Assembly (NCBI GenBank): GCA_030248135.1 | Contig: JASANC010004052.1 | Coordinates: 1-64,000 of the forward strand | From: Theristus sp. LFF4_11 | Taxonomy: Eukaryota > Nematoda > Chromadorea > Monhysterida > Xyalidae | DNA length: 64,000 bases | Direction: 5' to 3' | Shown here: one piece after another, positions 49,350 through 61,000 of the stretch | How the letters are laid out: the number at the start of each line of letters is the position of its first letter | Numbering within the stretch: position 1 is the stretch's first letter | The notes under the pieces: model-generated | Told to the model about the DNA's origin: nothing | What the model saw: only the letters and a program-made list of their open reading frames with translations | Database searches by the model: none | Program-made: the position numbers and the translations under genes

Positions 49350-49615
49350 TACCGTAAAGTCTTGCATATAAGGTCTCCTTATATAAATTTGAAAATCAAA
49401 AATTTCTGAAAAAAGTGGAATTTTTTGTGACAACCTTATAAGTGGAAGGAGGTCTTATAAAGCGAAGATCAGGAATTCCGGGCCTTATAAACGAGGTGGC
49501 ATTTTGACCAAGTCAAAAATTTGAATTTTTTGGTTTACCGCCGTGTGACACTCCGCCCACTTTAGGGTGGGGGTCTTATAAGTGGGAGGAACCTTATATG
49601 CAAGACTTTGCGGTA
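49350..49615 (+). mobile_element. TACCGTAAAGTC MITE, copy 3 (best preserved)
   Basis: TIRs TACCGTAAAGTCTTGCATAT and ATATGCAAGACTTTGCGGTA. Subterminal blocks with CTTATAAGTGGGAGGA repeat in both halves. Confidence 0.9.
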
Positions 49616-50694
49616 CGTCTGTTGCACACGACGGCGAACATTTTATTCACCAAATATAACTTATTTTCAGTATGCGGCGAATAAAATTATCTTTATCCAG
49701 ACGTGTGGTGCGGTGTGGTGCAAAGGGTTGCGTGCGTTGAAGCGCCGTGCAAAGCACCGTTGATCAAAAGTTTTCAAAGAAAGAAAAACACAAAAAACAA
49801 AGAGCACACGAAGTGATTATTAATGATTCAACACATAAAACCCACCGAAATTCAAAATTAAGAACAGCAGAACCGAACGTAGTGAACTCATGTCACAAGG
49901 TTGCTAAACCATATCGAGATTTTTCCTGAAGGCAAGATGACAACAAGGACGAGGTGTTTTTGTGTGTTTTCTTGTGGTAAAGTATCTTGTTGTTGAACGA
50001 GATGTTGAAAACATGAGAAAACTGAATCAGCGCGCCATAAAATCCTGGCGCGCCGTAATAAGATGAAGATGAAGCATGTTCAAAAATCACAATTTTTTCT
50101 TCAAACATCATGATTTTCAGTTTCCCATTTTATCAAACAATTTTATGTTTGAACAGAAATGAACTGTACCCCAACATTCGATCTATCCATAGGGTAGGAC
50201 AATACGTGAATTTTCAAAGAGTGAATGAATGAGCTCATAGCAGGTTTTGTTTACATGCACATGGTATCTAGGGTTACGGTTTTTTCAGTCATGTTCATTG
50301 GATAACATGCACATTTTTGCCTTGTGGGCTGCGGTCTGACAGCGCGAGGGCTGTACACTGTTTTTGCCGTCCGGTAAGCGAAGACCGCGGCGACCCCGGG
50401 CTCGTCAGTGCGACAAGTCGCCAGACCGCACAGTCTCAAGAATGTTACGTGCGCCGAAGGGTGGTAATGGCAGCACGAAACATCAGCCAGCCCTCATTTT
50501 TTCAACAAATATGCTTGGATTGGCTTATGTCCTCGCATATATATGCTTAGAATCGATGTTAAACGTCCGTTTTTGCTTTGTGTGGGCTGTGCACTGACAC
50601 CGCGGGACACTGTTTCGCCCGGTAAAGGCCCGTTCATACTGACGTTATGCTGACGTACGTCGACAAGTCAATGACAGGTCTCCATGAACGGTAA
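49616..50694. other. No gene seen
   Basis: Frames of up to 77 codons. No domain. Confidence 0.4.
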
Positions 50695-51231
50695 TACCGT
50701 ATTACCTCTAATAAACCCCCATGGGGGTTTATTTCTTCAGCGACTTCTGGGGGTGGGGGTTTATTTTGGGGGGGGGGCTTTATTTTTGGGGGGGGGTTAT
50801 TTGGAAACCATTTTTAGGAGTGGGCAAAATAGCAAAAATACCTTCCATGGCAGGAAGGAAGTCGCAGAAACTTCTACTCTACATAGAAATTTCCTTTTAC
50901 AACAGCCTTTTGTAATGAAATTACCATCAACTCATCCATTTGGGGCCTTTGGTTAACACAATTTCATCATTTTCACTGCAACCAGCCACTGAATTCGCTG
51001 GGTATGTGTTTCAAACAGGTTTTGGGGCCTTTGGTTAACACAATTTCATCATTTTCACTGCAACCAGCCACTGAATTCGCTGGGTATGTGTTTCAAACAG
51101 GTTTCAATAATCCCCCATGGGGGATTATTTTGGGGGGGGGATTATTTGGAAACTTGTCGAGGGGGTGGGGGTTTATTTTTGGGGGTGGGTTTAATTTTGG
51201 GGGGGGGGGGTTTAATTGAGGTAATACGGTA
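50695..51231 (+). mobile_element. G-tract MITE, copy 5 (with internal 82-bp duplication)
   Basis: TACCGTATTACC to GGTAATACGGTA. An 82-bp block starting TGGGGCCTTTGGTTAACACA occurs at 50941-51022 and again at 51023-51104, making this copy longer than its relatives. Confidence 0.9.
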
Positions 51232-51881
51232 TGCAATAACACCAGATCTCTAATGTCGTGCCGTGCCATATTTGTCCTGTAATTCATATCCATAATGATA
51301 CATCCGCTGCATGCGTTTTTCGCTCGCGGATAGGCATGATCATCGGTCACGTCTAACAGTATAGTGTACGTGCTGATATCGAATTGCAACGCATTTATTT
51401 TTTTGTGTATACTGCCGGTTGCCGTGGCCAGTTGCTGGGGCGACCCACTGGGACGAAACGGCCGGATAAAATAATGCATGGATTTCTGAACATGAGCGAA
51501 TCATGATGAGCAAATCAATTAATGCACGAACGCAGGTTGTGAATTGAACTAGCAGAGGATTCATATTCATTTTTAATTCACATTCATTGACATTCATGAA
51601 GCAAAAAAGCCCTTATAGAGCTACTATTATCGGTTCAGAAAAATCCGAAGCACCCAAGTTTCACGCAACAAAGAAAAACCGTACAACCGAACCAAACCCG
51701 TAAAACGTCACCACACGGCGAATCGTCTGGACCATAATAAAAGATAATACCTTCACAGCCAAATTAAGTGGGCCTTGAGGATCTCGCAAGTTAAAAAAGT
51801 TCAGTGAATTTTGTACCGCCACTATCATGCGGATGCGCGAGCGAGCGCCAGCGAGCGGACAGCGCATCACGCATAATATGA
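51232..51881. other. No gene seen
   Basis: Frames of up to about 85 codons, unrecognised. GAGCGAGCGCCAGCGAGCGG occurs near 51840, just before the array leader. Confidence 0.35.
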
Positions 51882-52735
51882 GCCGTTATCCCCTCGCGCG
51901 CGTTTTTCAAATTTGCTCGCTTCCTCCAGCGAGCATAGTATAAGCCACAAACTTGGTTCTGTGCACACGAAACGAACACCCAAAGTTGTGCTTGGAGCCG
52001 CGAAAAAAATTTTATCGGACAACTTTTCATACGCTGTAGACACGAAAAACCTATTCTGAAAACAGTGTTACTTATTTCTCTTTGTATTTTTTTTTTCAGT
52101 AGTGTAATCATATGTGTTCACCCTTTCAATTTTTACCTGCGACACTTTCACAGTTGCACAAAAATGGTACCTAGGGTAATTCCATCCGGAGATTTTGAAA
52201 ATTAAGTTAATTTTTTGCCCCGACCCTCATTTGGGGCAAAATTTGGGCATTTTTTTAAATTTTGAAGGATTTTACGCCGTTACAAGTGTTCGCCCTTTCA
52301 ATTTTTGTCTGAAGTTGTTCCATGACCAAACAAAAAAATTTCCTGGGGTAATTCCATCCGGAGATTTTGAAAATTGAGTTAATTTTTGCCTCCGACCCTT
52401 ATTTGGGGCAAAATTTGGGATTTTTATGTTTTGAAGGATTTTACGCCGTTACAAGTGTTCGCCCTTTCCATTTTTGTCTGAAGTTGTTCCATAACCGAAC
52501 AAAAAAGTTTCCTGGGGTAATTTCATCTGTAGATTTTGAAAATTTGGTTACTTTTCTGCTCCAACCTTTATTTGGGTAAAAAATTGGGCATTTTTAAAGT
52601 TCGTAGGTTTTGACTTGGTTACATGTGTTTGCGCTTTCAATTTTTACCTGCGGAATTTTCACAGTCGAACAAAAATGTTTCCTGTGGTAATTCCATCCGG
52701 AGATTTTGGAAATTAAGTTAATTTTTTGCCCCGTG
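51882..52735 (+). repeat. Leader plus ~170-bp tandem units (type a array 1)
   Basis: The leader (CCCCTCGCGCGC, TCAAATTTGCTCG, CAGCGAGCATA) at 51882-51945 is followed by units starting near 52113, 52285, 52457 and 52625. Each has GTGTTCGCCCTTTC, GGTAATTCCATCCGGAGATT and TTTGGGGCAAAATTTGGG. The same leader and units recur at 60157-61130. Confidence 0.85.
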
Positions 52736-53690
52736 TGAGCATCTCTAGATGCTGAATCGTAACGATTTCGGGCGAATCGGCCGTGGAAATTGGCGAAATC
52801 GGTCCAGAAACGAAAAACAAGAAAAGGGTGTTTTCCAGGGTAATTCAATACGCTGATCACGGATTTTGGGTTAGTTTTCTTACGTGAGCAACTCTAGATG
52901 CCGAATCGTGACGATCTCGGGCGAATCGGCCGTGGAAATTGGCGAAATCGGTCCAGAAACTAAAAACAAGAAAAGGGTGTTTTCCAGGGTAATTCAATGC
53001 GCTGATCACGGATTTTGGGTTAGTTTTCTTACGTGAGCAACTCTAGATGCCGAATCGTGACGATTTCGGGCGAATCGGCCGTGGAAATTGGCGAAATCGG
53101 TCCAGAAACGAAAAACAAGAAAAGGGTGTTTTCCAGGGCAATTCAATGCGCTGATCACGGATTTTGGGTTAGTTTTCTTACGTGAGCAACTCTAGATGCT
53201 GAATCGTGACGATTTCGGGCGAATCAGCCGTGGAAATTAGCGAAATCGGTCTAAAAATTAAAAACAAGAAAACTGTGTTTTCCAGGGTAATTCAAGTCAG
53301 TCAGTCAGTTTTATTCTGCAGTGCACGGCATAATACCAGAGAAGTGTAAGACACCATGAGTAGGCAAGCCAAAATTCAATGCGCTGATCACGGATTTTTG
53401 GTTCGTTTTCTTGTGTGAGCAACTCTAGATACCGAATCGTGACGATTTCGGGCGAATCGCCCGTGGAATTTAGCGAAATTGGTCTAGAAATGAAAAACAA
53501 GAAAACGGTGTTTTCCATGGTAATTGATTGCGCCGATCACGGCTTTTGGGTCAGTTTTCTTATGTGAGCAATTCTAGGTACTGAATCGTGACGACTTTGG
53601 GCGAATCTGCCGTAGAAATAGCATAGGCGAAATCGGCCTAAAAAACGAAAAAATGAAAAACCTGAGTTGTCCGGGGTTTAGAAGAATGTG
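52734..53690 (+). repeat. ~149-bp tandem units (type b array)
   Basis: Units starting with GTGAGCAACTCTAGATG-type sequence at about 52734, 52885, 53033, 53183, 53416 and 53560. Each contains GCGCTGATCACGG and CGAATCGTGACGATTTCGGG. The change from type a is abrupt, within a shared TTTTGCCCCG(T) stretch. The unit at 53183-53416 is lengthened by a SINE fragment. Confidence 0.85.
53296..53372 (-). mobile_element. Degraded SINE fragment within type b array
   Basis: CCAGAGAAGTGTAAGACACC followed by ATGAGTAGG resembles the SINE body (CCCAGAGAAGCGTACAGAACGCCATTGAGTAGG in the intact copies). The duplicated flank AATTCAA precedes and follows it. Confidence 0.55.
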
Positions 53691-53747
53691 TGACCAACGA
53701 ATTGTGATTTTGGTCCGATCTTCGGGGCTTATGTAAAAGTCAGAATA

Positions 53748-54848
53748 TTATCTAAAAATGCGGGAGACGCATATAAAAGGAGGAATATGGCCTTGTGTAA
53801 GCAGTAAAAGACTTGGCTCGACAACGCTTTTCAAGTTTCCTTATGTGGTACACACGGATACAAGTACATAAGAGTCATATTTTTGCGCCGTTTGTGACAT
53901 GTGACATAATCATGTGACATAATTACAAGCAGCTAGAATTTACGTAAACGATAAACTTATGCGCGTAATTGCGACGTACAGACATTCGTTTTCCCTGTGA
54001 TTCTTTATTTCGGTTGCACATGGCAACCCTCGTACATTGTATAATCGTTTGTTTTGGTCCAGAAACACAATGCGCGCACAGATGGGTAAGCAATCGTATG
54101 CACGATGCGGGAATTCAAAATTGGCAACGTGATCCGTGCCCCCTAAATTGGGCCGAGTCCCTTAGGCGACTTTGAATTGCCACATAAAGATTCTAACTAG
54201 TTTCTCCTTTCACGTCCACAACTGTATAGAGTCGCAGGTCTTAAAGAAAAGATAATAGACAAATGAAACTTTCACATATGCTTTATTCCTAGCATTTAGC
54301 GACCACTAAAACCACTAAAATAACGATCAGACTTCAGATCGCTGACACTGGTTTGCACAAAGTGTATCGCAGAGGCATTGGGGAACGCAAGGTCTCCTTC
54401 TGTGGCAAAGGCAATGACTCACCGGTTTATCCTGTCAGTTTGGTAAAAAAAGGGTGAAAATCAACGGAAGACAACACTTTTTGCACTGGTGCTGCTGTGT
54501 GCACACTACAGCGGTGCGTACGATAGCAACAACGATAAAGCTGCATGCAGCAATGTTTTGCAATCTCTGATATTTCTGTTTTTGCACTGAATTTACAGAA
54601 TTTCGCACATGGTGTTGTGATTTTAGACTAAACTGAAGAGGACAATTGAAAAATAACTTCAAAGTTTTTACGCTTCTCAGCAAGCTTTTAAACAACAAAC
54701 GCGGCGCAAAAATATGACTCTTATGTACTTGTATCCGTGTGTACCACATAAGGAAACTTGAAAAGCGTTGTCGAGCCAAGTCTTTTACTGCTTACACAAG
54801 GCCATATTCCTCCTTTTATATGCGTCTCCCGCATTTTTAGATAATAAC
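53748..54848. mobile_element. Non-autonomous DNA transposon, ~145-bp TIRs (copy 2)
   Basis: ATTATCTAAAAATGCGGGAG to its exact complement at 54829-54848. It is collinear with 4537-5549 apart from insertions: a segment at about 53895-54000 and an ATCTTTT MITE at 54043-54258. The inward-pointing TATAAAAGG lies at 53772-53780. The right TIR ends 72 bp before the start codon of the lectin gene. Confidence 0.9.
54043..54258 (+). mobile_element. ATCTTTT-family MITE, copy 5 (with empty site known)
   Basis: Inserted between TTGTATAAT and ATAATAGACAAATG. The paralogous element at 4537 has an uninterrupted TTGTATTGTAGACAAATG, so insertion with duplication of about ATAAT is seen directly. Confidence 0.85.
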
Positions 54849-54920
54849 AAGATAGCTCGCCTCGCAACATTCTGCAGAAGAAAATATTGGAAACATAAAT
54901 TCACCGAGTCAGTCAGAAAA

Positions 54921-55011
54921 ATGAAACCGATTTCATTAACAGCGCCTTCCGTTGAATGTACTTTGCTTGCTGCTGTGACTCAACTGCTCCTCATCAGCGA
55001 AATACATGCAG
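54921..55011 (+). CDS. Lectin gene exon 1: signal peptide
   Basis: ATG 54921 (context AAAATGA) begins MKPISLTAPSVECTLLAAVT, followed by Q-L-L-L-I-S-E-I-H-A. The donor is CAG|GTAAATG at 55011/55012, leaving phase 1. The frame is open upstream into the neighbouring transposon TIR, but without an earlier ATG. The hydrophobic core (T14-I26) and the A at the exon end fit signal-peptide cleavage near residue 30. Confidence 0.7.
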
Positions 55012-58000
55012 GTAAATGAAGCACTAGCCTGAAGACCAGCAGAGCACTTTGTTTTACAAACTTTATAACACGCAAGTTCACAATTACACGCAAACGCACA
55101 CATGCCTATTTTTTCTATTTAAAATCTATTTTTATAAATTGCACTGTTAAACTGAACTGAAACGTGTAAACCAATAAAAATTTAGACCAGAAAAACTGAA
55201 ATGTTCTAACAGTGTTACAAATTTTAAGTCATAAGGTCTCAGTCAGTGCAACCAGTGAGAGCATTTTGAAGTTGGAACCTTTTTTGACTCACCCTGTACA
55301 TGAACCGATTTTGATACCCTGACAGACTTATTTTTGCTCGGTTCACGATTGCATTTGCATGTCCACAAAACGAGACCGAAATGAATTTTTTAGCGTATCA
55401 GATGGAAGCAAAATGTACTGCGGCTCAATCAGCTAGCGATGTCGAACACGCGGTGTACCACAGTGGCAAAAACAAATGTTTTATGGCACCAATCCACGCA
55501 TCCACGGGACCTCGATCAGCTAAGGTCTCCGAGTGCAGCGATCAAACATTCGGTGGACTAACGGGTGAGAAAAAGAACCTACAGGGTGGCGTGGAAGTAG
55601 CAGCCACGACTATATTTAAAGCACCACAGAGCGACAACCTTTCAACCATTTCAGTTGATATGTTTCAACCAGAAACAGACAAAAGTTCTTAACGTTTTAA
55701 TCGTAACTTCGATTTCCTGCAATTTTTAAATGAAACTGACTGAAAACACAAATTTCCACAAAGTGCAGCGGGCAGAATGCAGTAAAGTTTACGTCTTACT
55801 TTTAAACACAAAAACGTTTTCTATTATTAATATTGTTTCTTCTTTGCTTGCTATAAAATTGTCCATTATCGTCAATTGTATTGTATGTATGTTACCACAA
55901 CAGTAAGTGTTGCACTTTGTATCACAGTGTTGGCTGCTTCCGTAATTTGTTTTCTGAAAAATTACCGCTCAAAAGCAGCATCTGTTACAAAATTAAGCCA
56001 GCAAACTACGAATCGTTGCCGATTTCGCTGCTTGTGTTTTCCTTGGTTATGTGTGTGTAAAAACCGACGATGTAAGCGTCGGGAAGAAGTGTTTTCCCGT
56101 TCTGAAACACGATGAATACTGGTTGTGCTCGCCTGCCGAAGCAAAGCTCAGATACAGTGAAAAAGCGAAAATCCTACTTGTCTGCTAAAACGCGGTTTTA
56201 TAGACCAAATATCTAAATTACCCACAGCTGGGCAAAACACAAACATACGATTCTTATCATTTCTGAATAAAATTTGGAAATTATCTTGCAATGCAAGTTG
56301 TCTGCATCATGGTGCGGTTATTGTTGAGTGTTCGTGTTTTTCACAAATTCTGCTCTCATGACTAACAGAATTTACATAACCCAAAAGTGCCCAAAAAACT
56401 CGGCAAGTGTTTTAATAGTGCTCCAAGTTTCAGCCAAAAATGTCTTGCCTTGCGCCAATGAGAGCGGTTTGAAATCGGAACCTTTTAGTCCCACTCTGTA
56501 TTGATCAGCCAGGGTTATTCGCTTCTTTAAAAAAACATACATGTTGTGAATATATTTTCAGGTGGTCGAATCGCTGTAGTAGATGATGAATCAATTCGAT
56601 CGTTGCTGATTAACACACAGTTTGTGAGTTTTGTTGTCAGCACAATCGTTTTTAAGACTCTCTTTTTGAGTCGACCGACCCGGCCTCCACACCTCTACGC
56701 ACAGTTTTTGAAAAGTTCTCAGATTTTGACGAAATTATTATGACTGCTTTTTATTGTGTGTGTCGTACACAGGAATTTGTTGCGGCGACACAAGTCAACA
56801 GAAGTGACGAGCCAGCTGGCAACTGGTTTTGGCAGCAACTGCCGGGAGGCCAAATTCTGTCGCCAGTAAATATACCGGCAGTGTTCAACATACCAGCAGG
56901 TCAACCAGACGACGATGCTGCTGCAGGGGAAGAATGCGCTATAATCCATGATGGCTGGCTACAAGATGTGCCATGTGGTAACCAGTATGTACTCTGCGAA
57001 TACACTGGTGCGTATGCCGAGTCATGTGACCGCACTACTATCGTATTACCCCCATTAAACCCCCCACGACAAGTTTCCGAATAATCCCCTCCCCACAAAA
57101 ATTCCCCCATGGGTGATTATTGGAAACCTGTTTGAAACACATACATGTACCCAGCGAATTCAGTGGCTGAATGCAGTGACATTGGTGAAATTGTGCTACC
57201 AAAGGCCCCAATGGGATGAGTTAATGGTAATTTCATTACAAAAGGCTGTTACAAAAGGAAATCTCTGTGAAAAGTAGACGTTTCTGCGACTTTCTTGCCT
57301 GCCATGCAAGGTATTTTTTCCATTTTTCAACAAACCCCCACCCCAGATCTTGTTTGTAAATAAAGCCCCCCCCCCCACCAATAATCCCCCCCCCCAACAA
57401 TAAACCCCACCCCTAAAAGTCGCTGACGTATTAATCCCCCATGGGGGTTTATTGGAGGTAATACGGTATTATCTTTTCGTGCGAAGGAGGCGGAGTAATG
57501 TTGCATGATGTGTGGAAAAGCCGCACAGCTGAAAACCAGTTTCGCGCCCGAACGTAATTCAAATATGAAACAAAATAAATTTATTCAGTGAGAAAAGATT
57601 CTGACAATTTCTTGCATAGATCTGCCGTCAGAATACGTTCAGTTTTGTTGATTTCAAATTGCCGCGCAGCCATGAAACATTTTCTCTATCTGTGCGTGCA
57701 TTAAATCATGTTTAACAAGAAAGATAATATTTATCGATACTTTTGCATCATGTTCATCCTCCGCATGGATTTTGACAAACTTTGTAGAGCATTCAAGTTA
57801 GACCCGCAGGCTTTGAAAAAGCCCACGCTCGTAGACTACCCGAACAAAATGAACTAGCTGGTTGGCTCGCTTTTGTTTTTTGCAAAGCATTTTGGAAGAT
57901 TTAGTCCACATATTCTCTTCGTGTTTCAGATCCAACCAACTGCGCCGAGCTTGGCTGCCAAAACGGAGCCACCTGGGCCGTGTTTCACTGAAACTATTCA

Positions 58001-61000
58001 AATTCTGTCCTGTAAAGTCGCATTGACTGTCCGCTGTCAATCCAACGATCCAAATTGTTCACTTTGCCTCCCCCTCCCCGTCGTTTTTCTATTTTTTAAG
58101 TGCTCAGTTGAGATTTGCTGTTTTATAGTTTTTATTTGTTTACTTATTTTTTCTGCTGTGTTGAAACCACGAAAAAAATAAACATGACCGCAACTCCCAA
58201 ATTTTTCTGATCGATGTTACCAAACGACGTTAACCCCAGAAATGAAGCAAAGCCGCTTCCCGTTTCACTGAAAAATGCCATTTAATGCTCCACTATACAT
58301 GGTGTTTCAAAAATAGTGGGTAGGTGTTTGACGCGTTATTACTCGAGCTGTATTAAACCACTTTTAACGACATTTTAGACAGTTGTATAGGAAGACTTAA
58401 CTTAGATTTATGCAAAATTTCAGACAAATTCATTTACCTGCCCACGGATGACAGAGAACAACAAAAAAATGGACCAGAAAACGCCAATTCACGCGACCCC
58501 ACCGGACAACAAAGGACAACACTCAATGCAAATATTCAAAAGAACACTTCAAAATGTGTGTGACAATAACAGCAACAACAACGACAAAAGTAAACTCAAT
58601 CCATTTTCTCAAAGTGTCCACCATGAGCCTCAAAGCATTGCTTGCACCTACAGTATTACCTCCGTTAAACCTCCATCGGGGATTAATACGTCAGCGACTT
58701 TTAGGGGTGGGGGGGGGTGTGGGGGGGGGGGGGGATTATTGGGGGGGGGGGGGGGGGTGGGGAAAGGGGTGGGGGGGGGGGATTGTTGAAAAATGGCAAA
58801 AATACCTTGCATGGCAGGCAATAAAGTCGCAGAAATGTCTACTTTTCACAGAGATTTCCTTTTGTAACAGCCTTTTGTAACGAAATTACCATTAACTCAT
58901 CCCTTTAAGGCCTTTGGTAGCACAATTTCACCAATGTCACTGCATTCAGCCGCTGAATTCGCTTGGTATGTGTTTCAAACAGGTTTCCAATTAACCCCCA
59001 TGGGGGGATTATTTGTGGCGGGGGGTTATTCGGAAACTTGTCGTGGGGGTTGGGGTTTATTGGTGGGAGGGGGGATTAATGGTGGGGGCTGTTTAATGGG
59101 GGTAATACGGTATCCGTCCACGGCGGCCAAAACCGCCTTCTCGCGCACGTACGCTGGCATCGATGCGATGAATTTAAAATTGCTGCAGCTGGGCGACGGT
59201 TGCCGGTTTTTTCGAGAACACGGGCTCCTCGACCCAACCCCAGACGAAAAATTTCAGTGGCCGTAGTGGCTACTCCATTGGACCTCTGCGGTCCACGAAA
59301 TGTTTCGTCCAACCACTGATGCCCAGATAGCGAGTGATGAACTGGGACATCCATCCTGTGTGGAGAGAAAACAACGAAATTTATTTTGAAGTGCGCTCTT
59401 GATTGCATTAAGTGTTGTCTTTTGTTGTCCGGTGGTATCGTGTGATCTGTTAATTTCTGTGTTATTTTCTGGTCCATTTTTGAAACCTTTTGTGTTTTAT
59501 CACTCTGTCATTCGTGTGCAGGTGAATAAATGGTCTAAAATTTTGCGCAAATTTTCTAAGTTAAGTCTTTCTAAACAATTGTCTAAAATTTTGTTATAAA
59601 TGGTTCAACACAACTCGAGAGACGAAAAATAACGCGTCAAACACCTACACACTACTTCTGAAATACCCTGTACAATTGTATATGACCGCATTTCTGACCG
59701 CCGGAACATTGGCACCTTTACCTGCAAAAAAAATTTAGGGAAAAAGCCATGACCATCTGCAAAATATCTCCACAACTACTGGTGCCTTGGTGGCACATCG
59801 CTTCAGGTATTCTTGGCGTGCAACCCGGAAACCGCAAGCCAAAATGGTAAAACTGTCTAATCCGTCCAAGCTGTAAAAATTAATTTCGTCTGTGAAACAC
59901 GGTCCAGTGTCCACGAACTGGATGATCCCGTCTGCTTCTGTGCGCCCGGTTTTGACGGAACTGCCTGTGAAAGTAACAAAATTTTGATTTTGTTTTAAAA
60001 GAACTTTCCTGTATTTTTCTTGTTTTCATGTTAATCTTGGAACACTAATTGTGCCATGACCGGTCAATCCGGTCGACGAAAAAGCTCGCAACACAATCAT
60101 GCAGAAAAAATGCAGGGTGACTTAATCAAAATGCAAATTTAAAATGTATTCGTTACCAGCAGCTACCCCCTCGCGCCCTTTTTTTTCAAATTTGCTCGAT
60201 GCCTGCAGCGAGCATAATAATAAGCTAATGTGTTCGCCCGTTCAGTTTTTACCTGCGACACTTTCACAGTCGAACAAAAATGGTTCCTGAGGTAATTCCA
60301 TCTGACGTTTTTGATTTTTTTTCCAGCCTTTTTGGTGAAAAATAGGTATATTTTTAAAAGTTCGAAAGGTTTTTAGCTGATTTCCAGTGTTCGTCTTTTC
60401 AATGTTTGCCTGCGACACTTTCACAGTCGAACAAAAATGTTTCCTGGGGTAATTCAATCCACAGATTTTGAAAATTAATTAAAGTTTTTTCCCCGACCTT
60501 TTTTGAGAAAAAATGGTTGTTGTTTTAAATTTCGAAGGATTTTACGGCGCTACACAAGTGCTCGCCCTTTCAGTTTCTGTCTGAAGTTGTTTCATAACCT
60601 AACAACAAAATTTCCTGGCGTAAGTTCATCCGGAGATTTGAAAATTAAATTAATTTTTTGCACCTGACTTTTTGGGGCAAAATTTAGGCATTTTATAAAT
60701 TTCGAAGAATTTGACGGCGTTACAAGTGTTCGCCCCTTAAATTTTTGTCTTTTGTTGTTCCATAACCGAACAGCAAAGTTTTCTGGTGTAATTTCATCCG
60801 GAGATTTTGAAAATTAAATTAATTTTTTTTTCTGACATTTTTTGGGGTAAAAATTTGGCATTTTTAAAGTTTCAAAAGGTTTTGCAGGGTTACAAGTGTT
60901 CGCCCATTCAATTCTTGTCTGAAGTTGTTCCATAACCGATCAAAAAATTTCCTAGGGTAATTTCATTTGTAGATTTGAAAAATCTGGTTACATTTTTGCT

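Larger units (their letters stand above)
58298..59670. mobile_element. Mariner-like element relic with ~150-bp TIRs
   Basis: CATGGTGTTTCAAAAATAGT and the following GGGTAGGTGTTTGACGCGTTAT return inverted at the right end (ATAACGCGTCAAACACCTAC, CTGAAATACCCTG), with TA on both sides. Long inner TIR similarity continues to about 58445 and 59515. It encodes a broken transposase on the minus strand. Confidence 0.8.
57975..59907. mobile_element. TIR-bounded insertion / non-canonical intron inside the EGF exon
   Basis: Begins GGGCCGTGTTTCAC (57975) and ends GTGAAACACGGTCC (59905), an inverted repeat with 13 of 14 matches lying exactly at the break in the EGF reading frame. Sequence just inside the ends diverges. 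It contains a mariner relic (58298-59670), which contains a G-tract MITE (58649-59112), a three-level nest. Without the mariner the outer element would be about 0.56 kb. The transposon superfamily is unknown. For the coding sequence to be restored, removal must be GG...AG (57976-59907) or GGG...CCA one base earlier. Confidence 0.65.

Noticed and set aside
57873..58181. 102-codon + frame overlapping the first EGF half
   Set aside because: Different frame from the EGF, no domain, and it runs through intron and the TIR.
59760..59990. About 70 open codons on the minus strand (G-P-C-F-T-D-E-I ...) across the second EGF half
   Set aside because: The + strand carries the unmistakable C-F-C-A-P-G-F-D-G-T-A-C-E motif with matching splice phase. 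The minus frame has no start and ends in a stop before its only good donor.
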